From the NCBI GenBank assembly GCA_963678705.1, contig CAVMBN010000094.1, forward strand, positions 29,821-93,820: a stretch of 64,000 nt of DNA, read 5' to 3'. Source of the DNA: Panorpa germanica. Taxonomy: Eukaryota; Arthropoda; Insecta; Mecoptera; Panorpidae. Position 1 is the first letter of the stretch. Each line of letters begins with the position of its first letter. The notes beneath the pieces were generated by a model. It was not told where the DNA came from. It worked only from the letters and a program-made list of their open reading frames with translations, and did no database searches. This document shows positions 1 through 11,925 of this stretch, in pieces. A program made the position numbers and the translations under genes.

Positions 1-362
1 AAATTTCCAACTATTGGAAAATGTGCACAATTATGATCTGAATACACACACCAAATTTCAGTTTTCTATCTTTTCTAGTTCGTCAGATATTTGCAAAAGT
101 ATTTTTTCGAATTTTGCAGTTTTTCCTGAATAAGTTTTTCCACGGAAATTTAGGGAAAAATTCAGGGACGTAGAAAGTCTTAGAAATTCGTCCTTTACAT
201 CATATCAAAATTTGAAGAACTTTGTAGGCGCCGTTAAGAAGATACCATATACGATTTTGTTACCAGATATATATATATAAATATCTATATATATAAATAT
301 CTATGAGTTCTTATGGGTTTTCCATGTTAAATTGGAACATTACGAACATTATAATAAGTAGA
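1..362 (-). mobile_element. Helitron, 5' end of a copy running off the left edge
   Basis: On the minus strand this piece starts with TC followed by TACTTATTATAATG and runs into the same 5' sequence found in the complete copies at 363, 18491 and 22680, including the stretch that reads GGTAACAAAATCG on the minus strand. Its first base abuts the CTAG end of the next Helitron with no spacer, so it is the next unit of a head-to-tail array. No coding sequence is present. The TC start is supported by the copy ending at 26571, where TC is preceded by A as Helitron insertion (A|T) requires. Confidence 0.75.
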
Positions 363-3131
363 CTAGCGCTTCGGCTTGTCGCAAAGCGACGTGTACCTAA
401 TATTTGTGAATAAAAAAAGTTATTTGATAAATTGAAAATAATGCAAAATATTATTTTTAAGTAATTTTCGCAAAAATATATCATTTTCTAAATTTATTTT
501 TCCTTATTTTGTTATAATTCCTTTATTTACTGTTATAAAGCACTGTATTGACCAGTCTCCAGTGCCCCCGCCCATAAGCCCCAATCGTCACCTCTTTGCT
601 CCATGCTTTCTTACGTTTCCGAACTTTTAATTTGATTCCTCTAAACTTCCGCTATGGAGCGCTTTTGGAGCAATTTTTATTGTATTCATCTGCATCTTTG
701 CCACAATGCGCCCACTTGCAACACTATAGCCCACCTGAGCATCATCGCTCATTAGGGCACTTTTCTATCCCCCCCGTTTAGCGCAATCCTTAAATAATCC
801 TGCGCTTCCACCCCCTGCGTACTAATCTCTTAACAATTAGTTTTCAAAATTAATACTATACTGGCAACCTGCATACTAAATTTCATCCTTAGAAGTTAAT
901 TATTTTTTAATGATTATTCGATAAGATAAATCTTTGATACAATTTTCACTAATTTCAATGTAAACCTACTAATTACATCAATTCATTTATGTTTTTAAGA
1001 AAGCCTAGCAGTTCGCTCCCAATAATCTCATCTCTAGGCCTTTTCCTTACCGTTATTGCACTTTAGATTCAATCCCCATACCCCGCCACCCTCACTTTCA
1101 GCACCAAAGCACATATTCTGCAATACGGTTACCTCCCAGAGCCATTATAATCTATCGCCACTACTTCTAACACCACCGTTACTTAGAACTGAACCCCAGC
1201 GCCACACTCTTCTCCAATCAGACACTACCAATTCGCTATTACAGCAATTCATTTACATGATTAAAACTGTACTGTAATCTTACATTCTATATTTCGTATT
1301 TATATTTACGTTATAATATTAGTCTCCCCATTAATCCCCGCTCCTGAAATAAAATTGTCAAATTTTAGGCATAGCAATCTATTTTGCTCGTAACAACTCT
1401 CACTACATTTATCTACCCCTACTTTTATAAATGATCGAAATTTCAAAATTGAGTTCTTTGGCAAAGCGTTTTCCCGCCCCCACTTCCCCAATTTCACGCC
1501 GCTACAAAGGTTAAATTTATTTTCGCAAATATGCACGTGCATAGTTTCTATTTTTTCACTTTTTCTATTTTTTGATATTTGGGGCTGTTAACTATTTCCC
1601 CCCTATACCTCTCACTCCTGTTCGATTTTACAGCACAACAAACGCACCAAAAATTAATCCAATTCTGCTACTGAATGTAATTTGAATATCTGACGTATAA
1701 AGAACTATTTAGCTTCTATTTAATATTCTACATGCAAAATATCATCGTTGTACCTCTATATTGTTCTTATATTCGGTTTATCACCCGCCACTCTAATGTT
1801 GCAATTAAGAAAATGTAGTTTTTTTTATATTTTCGTAATAATAATGTCAATCTATATCTGCATATTAAATTTCAGTTTTGTATTTATATTTTAGCATTAG
1901 TACCCCCCACAAACCTCCGCTACTGAACAAGTTTGTTAAATTTTAGCACGAGGATCTATTTTATTTGTATCTAAGAATATATATTCTTAACTATAGCCTT
2001 TCATCTCCATATATTTCAAATATCTGGTTTTTGGCCCCCAGCGCCCGCCGCCTCTGGAAAGTTGCAATTTTCTATAGTGTGTCTTTAATGACACTCTATA
2101 TATGGCCCCCGTTCCAAATTATAATGTTCTGGCTCTGTTGCGACATTGCCCCCAAAAAATCACGCCGCTACTGAATTAAAATTTTGGTAATCCAATTATT
2201 TGCAAACATGCACAATTAGTGTCTTAATACATACTCAAAGTTTTAATACTTCTTTTTCAATATTTCTGGCTTTTATTGTCTCAACTCCCGCCGCCACTGG
2301 AAATTTGGGGCTGTTTATTTTTTTTCATTAATAACTGTCTACAGCGAGCCTACATATTAAATTTGAACGTCCTAACTCTATTCTAACATTGCCCCCAAAA
2401 ATTCGCGCCGCTACTGAACTCAAATTTTAAATTTCCAAGTATTGGCAAATGTGCACAATAATGATCTCAATACACATACCATATTTCAATTTTCTATCGT
2501 TTCTAGTTCGTCAGATATTTGCAAAAGTATTTTTTCGAATTTTGCAGTTTTTCCTGAATAAGTTTTTCCACGGAATTTTAGGGAAAAATTCAGGGACGTA
2601 AAAAGTCTTAGAAATTTGTCCTTTACATTATATCAAAATTTGAAGAACTTTGTAGGCGCCGTTTAGAAGATACCATATACGATTTTGTTACCGGATATAT
2701 ATATAACGCTCTATATATATATCTTAATATATATAAATTACGTGTCACTGTGTTGTCCGCTATGGACTCCTAAACTACTTAACCGATTTTAATGAAATTT
2801 GTACACCGTGTGCAGTTTGACCCAACTTGAAAGATAAGATACCTTACATCTCAATTTATTTATCTTATTGCTAATTATTTGTCTATTAATTATCTGTATA
2901 TGACATATGACATCGTGCGACGATGATGGCGACATCTGTTGACTAGATTGAGTAAATATTCTGTTGAGTAAATCGAAATCTGTTGACTAGATTGAGTAAA
3001 TACTCAATAAATGGCGCTACGTTAGGCACAGCAACGCGTGGCTGGGACAGCTAGTATATATATAAATATCTATGAGTTCTTATGGGTTTTCCATGTTAAA
3101 TTGAAACATTACGAACAATATAATAAGTAGA
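363..3131 (-). mobile_element. Non-autonomous Helitron, copy A
   Basis: Both ends are visible. The 3' end on the minus strand is hairpin GTCGC-TTT-GCGAC, about a dozen bases, then CTAG; the 5' end is TC plus TACTTATTATA. It is about 2.8 kb with no rep/helicase gene. The body is a C/T-rich sequence in which CGCCGC(T/C)ACTG(A/G)A recurs every 100-250 bases. Compared with copies at 18491 and 22680 it lacks the inserted LINE fragment and so shows the uninterrupted state of that site. A second Helitron of opposite orientation is nested in its 5' TA-rich part. Short open frames inside (for example 1056-1277) recur in the other copies only because the DNA is alike; I do not take them as genes. Confidence 0.8.
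2722..3054 (+). mobile_element. Small plus-strand Helitron nested in copy A
   Basis: This element begins A|TC TTAATATATATAAATTACG and ends with GGCTGGGACAGCTAG|T, the common insect Helitron terminus. Removing it joins the TA-rich flanks into the sequence seen in the uninterrupted copy at 26446-26571. It belongs to a different Helitron family from its host. It is about 330 bp, non-coding, and contains a partial internal duplication of a GTTGACTAGATTGAGTAAAT motif. The 3' end is firm; the exact 5' base is inferred from the empty-site comparison. Confidence 0.7.
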
Positions 3132-3761
3132 CTAGCTTTTACCCCCGTCGCAAGCGACGTCTGTTTTTTGTTTTGGCTTAAATTTCATGTCAAAATTTAA
3201 TTCCATTTTGAACTGAAATAATAAATAAATTCGTCCTATATAAGTTTTACATATTATAACAATTAATTTTTCATTCAAACTGACTAAGGAAATATATTTC
3301 TTTATCAAAATAAAAAATATTTTCAATTCATGCGTTATTTGACCAACTTTTTTTCAAAATTTGGGATTTTATTTTGATTAGTAAATAAGTTACCAAGGTT
3401 AGCCTATATACAAAATTTCAACTTTCTACCACAATTTTTACACTCGGAAATTACTGCCTTCCGTACCCCTAAATAAAATTTTGAAATTTTGAATTTTTCT
3501 TTTATTAATAATATACTTAATTATTCTAGAATCCAGAATATGAACTTTCTCAAAAGTTTTCTACCGGGCCCCCGAATTTCTTTAACCCCCCCTTTTTCAA
3601 TTTTTGAATTTCTAATTTTTGAGAAATGTCAGCATAAAGTACCTTAATACACATGCAAAATTTTAACTTTCTATCTTTTACGAATTAAAAGTAATACAGC
3701 AAAAAAGGCTCACTTTTTTCCAGTTTTTCCAAAATTACGGGTTATTTTGTATTTCCAGGTG
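3132..3761 (-). mobile_element. Helitron 3' terminal part (CTAGCTTTTACCCCC type)
   Basis: It starts on the plus strand with CTAG, about 11 bases and the palindrome GTCGCAAGCGAC, which is a minus-strand Helitron 3' end. It directly abuts the TC of copy A. The first 600 bases match the units at 16882 and 17685 and the stretch at 52311, then the match stops near 3761 before the family's usual 5' end. It may be the 3' end of the decayed autonomous Helitron whose gene remains follow to the right, or a truncated small unit beside it; the sequence does not decide. Confidence 0.6.
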
Positions 3762-4654
3762 TTTTAGTTTATGCTTATTGTACACATATTTCTATAATTG
3801 TACTGTATATTTCAAGTAAATATACTCCAAGTATATTTATTGTAAATATATTTTATATTTATGCACCAGAACATAATCATTTATATGATTTATTTTATTA
3901 GTAACAATGGTATAGGATTAAATGAAACTGCAATGCTTTATGAACATTATCAGGTCAAACAACGGGAAATGATGTTGTAATCGATGTTTTAAAGTGCTTG
4001 AAGTGATGGTGAATGAGAAAAAAATCATAAAGATTGCAAACCATTATACTATAAAAAATTCTTAACACCTTTTTGCATCATGCACGGTTTGAACTTCTTA
4101 AATATTTCTTCTATTTCTTTCGCTTCTACAACAGATAACATAACTATTTTTGAAATCTATAAATATTATTAGGACGAAACTGACCATTTAAATCCTTAAT
4201 AATTTACATAATATTGCAAATTGAATAAAAATAATTAAATTGCAATGACATCATGACATCATTGCAAAATTTTATGTATTTTGAAATAATTTTAAATTAT
4301 GATAATGTGCGTTTTCCTTTAGTCATATTTCCGCTTCATTTTTCATTTTTAAGAAAGACATGTTGAAAGACCAATGCTGTCACATTCGTACTACGCATGT
4401 GCCAATGTTGTATGACCGAATGTTATGTAGCGTAAACCATTCCTTTATATTGCTGGCTCTATCGTATATGTGGACGTATTAGTCTAGCAGCTGCTTTCGC
4501 TTGTATAAGATCTATTTTTTTGTTTTGCTAAAAAATCACAAGTGTTTTAATAGAGAAAAAAATTGTCATAAAAAATGTATAAAAAAGTAAAAATACCGCT
4601 TGTGAAACTTATCTCTTATTACAAGTGGCGGTCAATGTATATTATGTGCGCCTG

Positions 4655-4729
<75 letters not shown>

Positions 4730-5274
4730 TAATTGTATATAAATAAAATATACCATATTAATTAGGTGATTACTTTTTTTTCACAAATGATTTAAATCAT
4801 AAATCTTTTAATAACTTTAAAATACAATATTAGTATAATATAATTGTTCCAATCAGTCAACTTATCTGTAATTGCTTTTTTAATGTAGTGACATGAGTTT
4901 ATAAGTATCAAGTAATCTTTCTATTGTAATAAGTAAACAAAAATATAATAAAGTTAATTACAAATAAGTCGTTCAGCAACACCACGTGAAGGTTGAAACA
5001 TAAAATTTGATTCTTCAAATTTTTGCTTATTGCTTTAAAAATAAATAAGATACTTGAAAAATTAAATTTCAGTTGCCGGGAAGGAGGAGTAGAATTAAAG
5101 GGATGTTAAAGTGGAATGATATTATGGAAGGAAATATGACTCTGAAAACAATTTAAATAATAAAAGTAACAAGTTAAAAATTACAATTATTATAACAATA
5201 AAATGCATAACAGTTAAAAAATATTAACAAACGAACGAAATAATGATACTTAAAATGTCAAAAAATATATTACA
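3762..5274. other. AT-rich non-coding stretch
   Basis: No supportable gene is seen. The stretch is AT-rich with a perfect AT dinucleotide run inside it. If the Helitron end at 3132 belongs to the gene remains further right, this is part of that element's long 3' non-coding region. Confidence 0.5.
4661..4726. repeat. (AT)n microsatellite
   Basis: About 33 uninterrupted AT units directly follow a run of T. Confidence 0.95.
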
Positions 5275-6150
5275 CAATATTCAAATTTTAATAACTCAAG
5301 TTTTTTAAATGAGCATATTATTATTTACTTAGAAAACGCTAAAAAATATATCAACATTATAAGCAACACAAAGCATCAACAAATCCCAACATTTCCCACG
5401 AGAAACGGCCTTTGTGATTGTTTGAGTACTAAGTGGAGAATATAAATAATATACAATTTAGATTCTCCTATGTATTGATTAGATATGGGATTATATTCAA
5501 ATTTTAATAATGTAAGAATACATTAATGGGCATTAATAGATACAAAACTTGTTACTTAGGAAAAGCTAAAAAATATATTGATCATTATAAGCAACACAAA
5601 GCATCAACAAATCCCAACATTTCCCACGAGAAACCGCCTTTGTGATTAGTTGTGTGCTCTGTGCAGAATATAAAGAATAAACAATTTAGATTCTCCTATG
5701 TATTGATTAGATATGGGATTATATTCAAATTTTAATAATGTAGGGCTACACAAATTGGGCATTAATAGATACAAAACTTGTTACTTAGGAAAAGCTAAAA
5801 AATAGATTAACAATATAAGCAACACAAAGCATCAACAAATCCCAACATTTCCCACGAGAAACGGCCTTTGTGATTGTTTGAGTACTAAGTGCAGAATATA
5901 AAGAATATACAATTTAGATTCTCCTATGTATTGATTAGATATGGGATTATATTCAAATTTTAATAATGTAGGGCTACACAAATTAGGCATTAATAGATAC
6001 AAAACTTGTTACTTAGGAAAAGCTAAAAAATATATTAACATTATAAGCAACACAAAGCATCAACAAATCCCAACATTTCCCACGAGAAACAGCCTTTGTG
6101 ATTAGTTGTGTGCTCTGTGCAGAATATAAAGAATATATAATTTATATGCT
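5275..6150. repeat. 228-bp minisatellite downstream of the decayed Helitron gene
   Basis: Nearly four tandem units start with or contain GATTCTCCTATGTATTGATT (unit starts near 5461, 5689 and 5917, so the period is 228). A diverged partial unit lies before and a decayed end after. Each unit carries the block AAGCATCAACAAATCCCAAC. It sits just past the stop of the helicase remains on the minus strand. A minisatellite of different sequence occupies the same relative position in the second autonomous Helitron (41590-42960). Confidence 0.85.
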
Positions 6151-6254
6151 CTCTTGTCTTGATTGGAATATACCTGTATATTTTAAACTTTTTATAATTG
6201 ACGGCAATAAGAAAGTGAAACTAAATAAAATTATTATTATAACAGAACTCTTTT

Positions 6255-7581
6255 TTAAACTACATTGGATGTAAATGCGTTGTTATTAGATTTTTTACCT
6301 TTTGGATCAGATATTTCTATTTTAAGATTATTGGATGAGTTTACTCGCGAAAGGGCTACATATAATTGACCATGTGCAAAGACTGGTTCTCTTAATAAAA
6401 CGCCAACCTTTTCAAATGTTTGTCCTTGCGATTTGTTGATAGTCATAGCAAAAGCTAAACGAATAGGAAACTGAATTCTTTTAAGAGTAAATGGAAGATT
6501 TATATCTGAAGGAGCTAAAATAATTTTTGGTATAAGAGCGCGGTTACCGACTTCCACTAATTATTTCAGCGACTATAACTGAAGAATGAAGTTCCTTTAC
6601 TATTAGTCTCGTTCCGTTACAGAGACCATTATTAGGACTCATGTTTCTCAAAAGCATTATTATTGCTCCGATTTTTAAATTAAGTTTATGAGGTGGCATT
6701 CCAGCTGGCGTTAAACTATTCAAAATTTCTATAGGAAAATTATTTTGCTCAGCTTCCGAATCAGCTGAAACCGAATCATTACTAAGATAACTCATGGTCT
6801 CGCCATTTAACATATTTAAAACTTCCTCATTTATTTCTAATGTATGTTCATTTAATGGACATAAAATAATGCGCGATTTTAGATCAATAATGTCAATTAA
6901 ATTAATATCTTCATATATTTCGTCTACTAATGACTTGTTAGCAATAAAATTTGATGGAATCTTAATCACACTTGTAACACTATCTGGAAGATCTGATACT
7001 AATCCATCGCCAATTTTAAGTAACCATGTAGTAAATTCATTTTCCTTTTCTGAAACCCTCATATTAATTGTTAAGTGTTGCACACTAAAAACAGACCATA
7101 GTTTACTATTTTGAATACAAGATGCAATTACATCTTGAACTGAACCACGTTTTACGACAGGTAGGCATTGTCGAAAGTCTCCCCCAAGTAACATAATTTT
7201 ATTGCCAAATGGTTTGTTATTATTCATTAGATCGCGGAGGCACATATCGATTATATCTAAAGCAAAATAAGGCGCCATTGTAACCTCATCCCATATAATT
7301 AATTTGGCTTCTTTTAGTAATTTACCATCAACTGAATTGTGCCTTATTGATGAAGTTGAGTCGGCATTTAAAGGAACTGGTAATTTAAATAAAGAATGAA
7401 GCGTGCGGCCTTCTTGTAATAATGTAGCGGCAATGCCAGTATATGCTACTGATACAGCTGTTAATCCCAAACCACGTACAACATGTAATAAAGTAGTGTA
7501 CAAAAAAGTTTTACAACTACCACCTGGGCCGTCAATAAAATAACATTTTTGCGTTTCATTGTCATTATTAATACATAACAT
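6255..7581 (-). pseudogene. Helitron Pif1-like helicase domain, decayed
   Basis: Two overlapping frames (7581-6544 and 6557-6255) together cover the helicase half of a Helitron Rep/Hel protein and align throughout with residues about 913-1355 of the intact copy at 43033-47121. Visible motifs are a Walker A loop written GPGGSCKT instead of GSGGSGKT, IIWDEVTMAPY (motif II), [25 protein letters not shown] and [10 protein letters not shown] frame change near 6550 and the altered Walker loop suggest it is dead. In life the domain would unwind DNA during rolling-circle transposition in the nucleus. It is not the host PIF1 gene, because Helitron Rep fragments precede it in order. Confidence 0.9.
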
Positions 7582-7719
7582 AATATTGTCGAAAACATTA
7601 CGCTGTTCTAAATTTAATTGACTACTGTAGTTAAGACCCTGCTCATATTCTGTTTGCTGATTGACTGAGTACTCATTAGTATCTTCAATACTAACCTTAC
7701 TACTACTAGCTTACGAATA

Positions 7720-8595
7720 CTAAGTTCGTTTCTCCGGTAAACCAAAATGTAAATAATTACAATTGTGAGTTATTAAAATGTCAATAATATTATTAATAGC
7801 TAGTTGTTCTGCATTTTCTTTATCATACTTTAAATTATAATCTTCACATAAACACTCTATATGAGTTTCCCACAATTTCTTCACGTCTGTAGGTTCACAG
7901 AAGATACAAATAAACGCAAAAAGTTGACGTAATTGTTTAGGCATTTTACATAACGATGCTTCCTCTAAGCAACGGTCCCATTGAGAATCATCTTTTAGTA
8001 GTCCAAGTGCCTTAGCAGTTTCAGCAAAAGTGGAATAAACAGTGCCATTAACAGTTCGTAGATCAGCATAACATGTAGCACCTCGAATATGCAATAAAAC
8101 CAAACGCAAATAAAAACGTTCCCCTTCCTTGGGACTAACACTATAGAGCCGAGCAATTATTTTAGATCCAGATCGTTTCCGCTGTGTCCAAATTTTCTTA
8201 CGATTAAATACAAAATGTTCCGGAATTTCGGTGTAAAAATATTTTCTAGAATCTAATGAATGTAAATTTAATTTAAACCATGCAGTTAACGTAGTGTCAA
8301 TATGGTTTAATATAACCAATTCTTCCTCGCCAGGTGTAAAAAGTATGCTTTGATGGTTTTTCAAATGCACTGCTAAACGATAGATAGAGTGTGTTTTAAA
8401 TTGCATATCGAATGCAAATATGCGCCATATGGCTTCTGGCGGACTAACGTAACGTGCATCCAAATAAAGAGAAACTTCGTCCCAATTTAGTTGTGTTTGT
8501 CCTTCCGTAGACACTTTAACATTGGCGCAATCATGTCCTTTATAAATATATTTAAATAGATATTTAACGCTTTTAACCGAAGCGCATATTTCCAC
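7720..8595 (-). pseudogene. Helitron Rep domain, C-terminal part and linker, decayed
   Basis: A 291-residue open frame starts at the Rep tyrosine motif. Residues 11-20 read VKYLFKYIYK, the Y-x-x-K-Y-x-x-K motif that carries the nicking tyrosines. It continues into the linker between Rep and helicase (ARYVSPPEA, SPKEGERFYLRL, LRQLFAFICIF), aligned with residues about 588-870 of the intact copy. It is separated from the upstream Rep piece and the downstream helicase by short stretches with frame breaks. It belongs to the same dead gene as its neighbours. Confidence 0.9.
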
Positions 8596-8763
8596 ATTAA
8601 TATGGCCATTATATTTATATGATAAATATTTATTATATGGAACTATCCAGCGATTATCAACAGAGTATTTAAATTTACCGCCTCTATCAAAAAATGCAAT
8701 TTTAGAATTATTGTCGCGACGCCTGTATAACGGATAGCCGTTTACATTATTTAATGTTTCTGG

Positions 8764-10219
8764 TTAAAATTCTTTTGGAAAGCGCTTAGTACATTCGAAA
8801 TTTGTCATACATGGCGATTTAGGATTAACTGTTCCGCAGGGCCCATGGACGTTACACTTTTTAATAATACTATATAATTCTGGTTCCGTTTCAATATCTG
8901 GTATTTCGGCACATACTATTTTATCTATAGCTTCGGAATTTCTAATTTTATGCTCGCTGTTTAAAATAATTAAAATATGAATATGGGGCAACCCACGTTT
9001 TTGAAATTCGACTACAGACATCATTGCTGTTACTTTTCCAAAAATGTTGACTTTTAATAAATCGTTTAATAATTCTTTTATTTTTAAATTAAACACTCGA
9101 GCAACTAAATCAGGACGATGTTCCACACGTTGATTTTCGTTTAAATTACTTTTAATTTCAGGCCATTCTGGATTACAAATCATTGTAAAAAATAAATCAG
9201 GAGAACCGAATTTTTGAACTATAGACATTGAGTCTAAGTAATTTTGTGTTAATGAGCGAGGACTTCCAACGTAAGAAGATGGTAAAATAACCATACGACC
9301 TACAGTCATGCCCTCATTACTTGCCCTATTTTGTACGTAATCCATTAAGCCACTGTATAGTTCTAAACGTAATTTTTTCTGACTATTACTATTTCTAATA
9401 AAATTTAACCGATTGCTTTATATAATGCAATAACGATATATTGCTGAGTTAATTTACCAGCACTTAAATATGGATTAAATAAATTTGTGCATCTTAGCCG
9501 AAAACTATAAAATTGCCTATGTGTTACTCTTTTAAGTTTAGTAACATTTAAAAGGTTCTCCGAACAACCTTTTTCACCAGTTGGACACAGAAAAGGATAT
9601 ATCATTGGATCGCAGTTTTCATTTAAAATATTGATTGTATACAGATTACTGCCTCTAGGATAGACACAGATATCTCTATTACATGGGGGTAGTCCATCAA
9701 GACTGGTATAAATTAATGCCACTTCATTTGTTGCAGGCAAATTATAACGCCGTGGATCATTAGATAAGTTTTGCACAATTCGCATTTCGATATCTAATGT
9801 ATTTCTATTCTCTAAAGTGGCCTTTTGTTGTTTTGCTTCTTCCACTTCCCTCATCATTTTATACGCATTAGCATAAGGATTAACATTTCTTAAAAGTGTA
9901 TCTATATCCTTAAACAATTGTACATTGCATTCTTTATTTGCATCTACAGCCATTCTATTGATAAAAGCTTCTTCCGGATCTAATATATAAAGTTGTGAAT
10001 TTTGCGCCGTTTTCCATCTGCCGGTCTTGCTGCCGATGTTCTATGATAAATTTGCCCACATATCCTAAAACAATAAGGTCCGCGTCCTGGAGGATAATCA
10101 ATATTGGCTTCTAGCGAAGCAAATGCAAATGTAAATGCGCTATTGTATTTTCTAATGTTATTCATAAAATTTTTAGAGTACGCCAGACATGAATGTTTGC
10201 AGTAGCGTTGGAAAATCAT
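8764..10219 (-). pseudogene. Helitron Rep domain, N-terminal part, decayed
   Basis: Three successive frames (10219-9980, 9953-9405, 9345-8764) match the Helitron-like N-terminal region. The first holds GPYCFRICGQIYHR; the second SNDPRRYNLPATNEVALIY and LSAGKLTQQYIV; the third FFTMICNPEWPEI and the HUH metal-binding motif QKRGLPHIHILII. These are the motifs for single-strand DNA nicking and joining. The frames are interrupted at least twice compared with the intact copy, so no full protein can be made. Confidence 0.9.
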
Positions 10220-10313
10220 TAGAAGTAGTTAAAGATACCTTTCCTTTAGAGCAGCACATAGAAAATTTCTTATCTGATGGCCGTTCATCTTTAAAATTAA
10301 ATGATTTGCAAAA

Positions 10314-11218
10314 TTAGCATAACTGGTCCAATAATCCACATGTGTGTTGCGATATATCTGCAGCTTTGAAATTTTGATAAGCCACACCTAATATAGGTGC
10401 AGCTGTTTTATTGGTGTGACAATTACGTCTTTCTTCAGTATTGATTATAACATTTCCAGCATCTTTTATTTTTCTTCGTAATAATTTTATTTTAATTCTT
10501 CTGTCCTCTAGGCGTTTATTTTCTGTATATAATTTCCTTTTATCCTTTAAAATTTTTTCTTTTAATTTTGTTTGTTTATTTAACTCGATCTCTTTAGATA
10601 GTTTTATATTATTTTTTAAAATGTTCCACAAAAGTAAATTTTTTTGTTGCATACAATTTCTATTTAAGCGTTTTTCTCTATGCCAAATTAATTTCTTCAA
10701 TCTTTGTTGTCGCTCAACTTGATTTTCATTTTGTATTCTATTTCTTTGATTGAAAATTATATTCGCCAACCTTCTTTGCTTATCTATTTGATTTTCCGTT
10801 AGCAATCTGTTTTTTTGATTATAGATAAGTTTTCGTAACCTTTTCTGTCTAGGGATTTGTGTTTCGTTTAGTAATCTTTTATTTTGATTAAATTTTAGTT
10901 TTTCTAACCTTTTCTGTCTAGCGATTTGTATTTCGTTTAGCAATCTTTTATTTCGACTAAATTATAGTTTTTCTAACCTTTTCTGTCTGTCGATTTGTTT
11001 TTCGTTTAGCAATCTTTTATTTCGACAAAATTTAGTTTTTCTAACCTTTTCTGTCTGTCGATTTGCTTTTCGTTTAGCAATCTTTTATTTCGACTAAATT
11101 TTAGTTTTTCTAACCTTTTCTGTCTGTCGAATTGTTTTTCGTTTAGCAATCTTTTATTTCGACTAAATTTTAGTTTTTCTAACCTTTTCTGTCTGTCGAT
11201 TTGTTTTTCGTTTAGCAA
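10314..11218 (-). pseudogene. Helitron protein, basic repeat region and zinc motif, decayed
   Basis: Frames 11218-11006 and 10943-10314 continue the R/K-rich 23-residue repeat (RQKRLEKL...NKRLLNEKQ) from the upstream frame. The second then runs into HTCGLLDQLC, the start of the H-x-C-G...C-x-x-C zinc motif that opens the Rep region of Helitron proteins. This single frame therefore shows that the repeat region and Rep belonged to one polypeptide. One-base length changes inside repeat units break the frame. Confidence 0.8.
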
Positions 11219-11925
11219 TCTTTTATTTCGACAAAATTTAGTTTTTCTAACCTTTTCTGTCTGTCGATTTGCTTTTCGTTTAGCAATCTTTTATTTCGAC
11301 TAAATTTTAGTTTTTCTAATCTTTTCTGTCTGTCGAATTGTTTTTCGTTTAGCAATCTTTTATTTCGACTAAATTTTAGTTTTTCTAACCTTTTCTGTCT
11401 GTCGATTTGTTTTTCGTTTAGCAATCTTTTATTTCGACTAAATTTTAGTTTTTCTAACCTTTTCTGTCTGTCGAATAGTTTTTCGTTTAGCAATCTTTTA
11501 TTTCGACTAAATTTTAGTTTTTCTAACCTTTTCTGTCTGTCGATTTGTTTTTCGTTTAGCAATCTTTTATTTCGACTAAATTTTAGTTTTTCTAACCTTT
11601 TTTGTCCGTCGATTTGTTTTTCGTTTAGCAATCTTTTATTTCGACTAAATTTTACTTTTTCTAACCTTTTCTGTCTGTCGATTTGTTTTTCGTTTAGCAA
11701 TCTTTTATTTTGATTGAATTTTAGTTTTTCTAACCTTTTCTGTCTAGCGATTTGTTTTTCGTTCAGCAATCTTTTATTTTGACTAAATTTTACTTTTTCT
11801 AACCTTTTCTGTCTGTCGATTTGTTTTTCGTTTAGCAATCTTTTATTTTGATGGAATTTTAGTTTTTCTAACCTTTTCTGTCTATCGATTTGTTTTTCGC
11901 TAACCAATCTGTTTTTTTGACTATA
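10841..11925. repeat. 69-bp coding minisatellite
   Basis: About 15 tandem 69-bp units encode the 23-residue basic repeat on the minus strand. Units between 10990 and 11640 are almost identical; the outer ones are more diverged, the usual pattern for expansion in the middle of an array. The same frame-changing unit occurs twice (near 11034 and 11229) with identical surroundings, so a block of three units was copied after the frame had already been lost. Confidence 0.9.

Noticed and set aside
1056-1277. A 73-residue frame nearly unchanged at 1056, 20652 and 24809
   Set aside because: The similarity follows from near-identical Helitron DNA. The frame has no domain, lies in C/T-rich repeat sequence and shows no coding bias.
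10841-11925. Regular repeats resembling a CRISPR-like array
   Set aside because: Units are contiguous 69-bp coding repeats with no unique spacers, in a eukaryotic transposon gene. The same holds for the 153-bp and 228-bp arrays.
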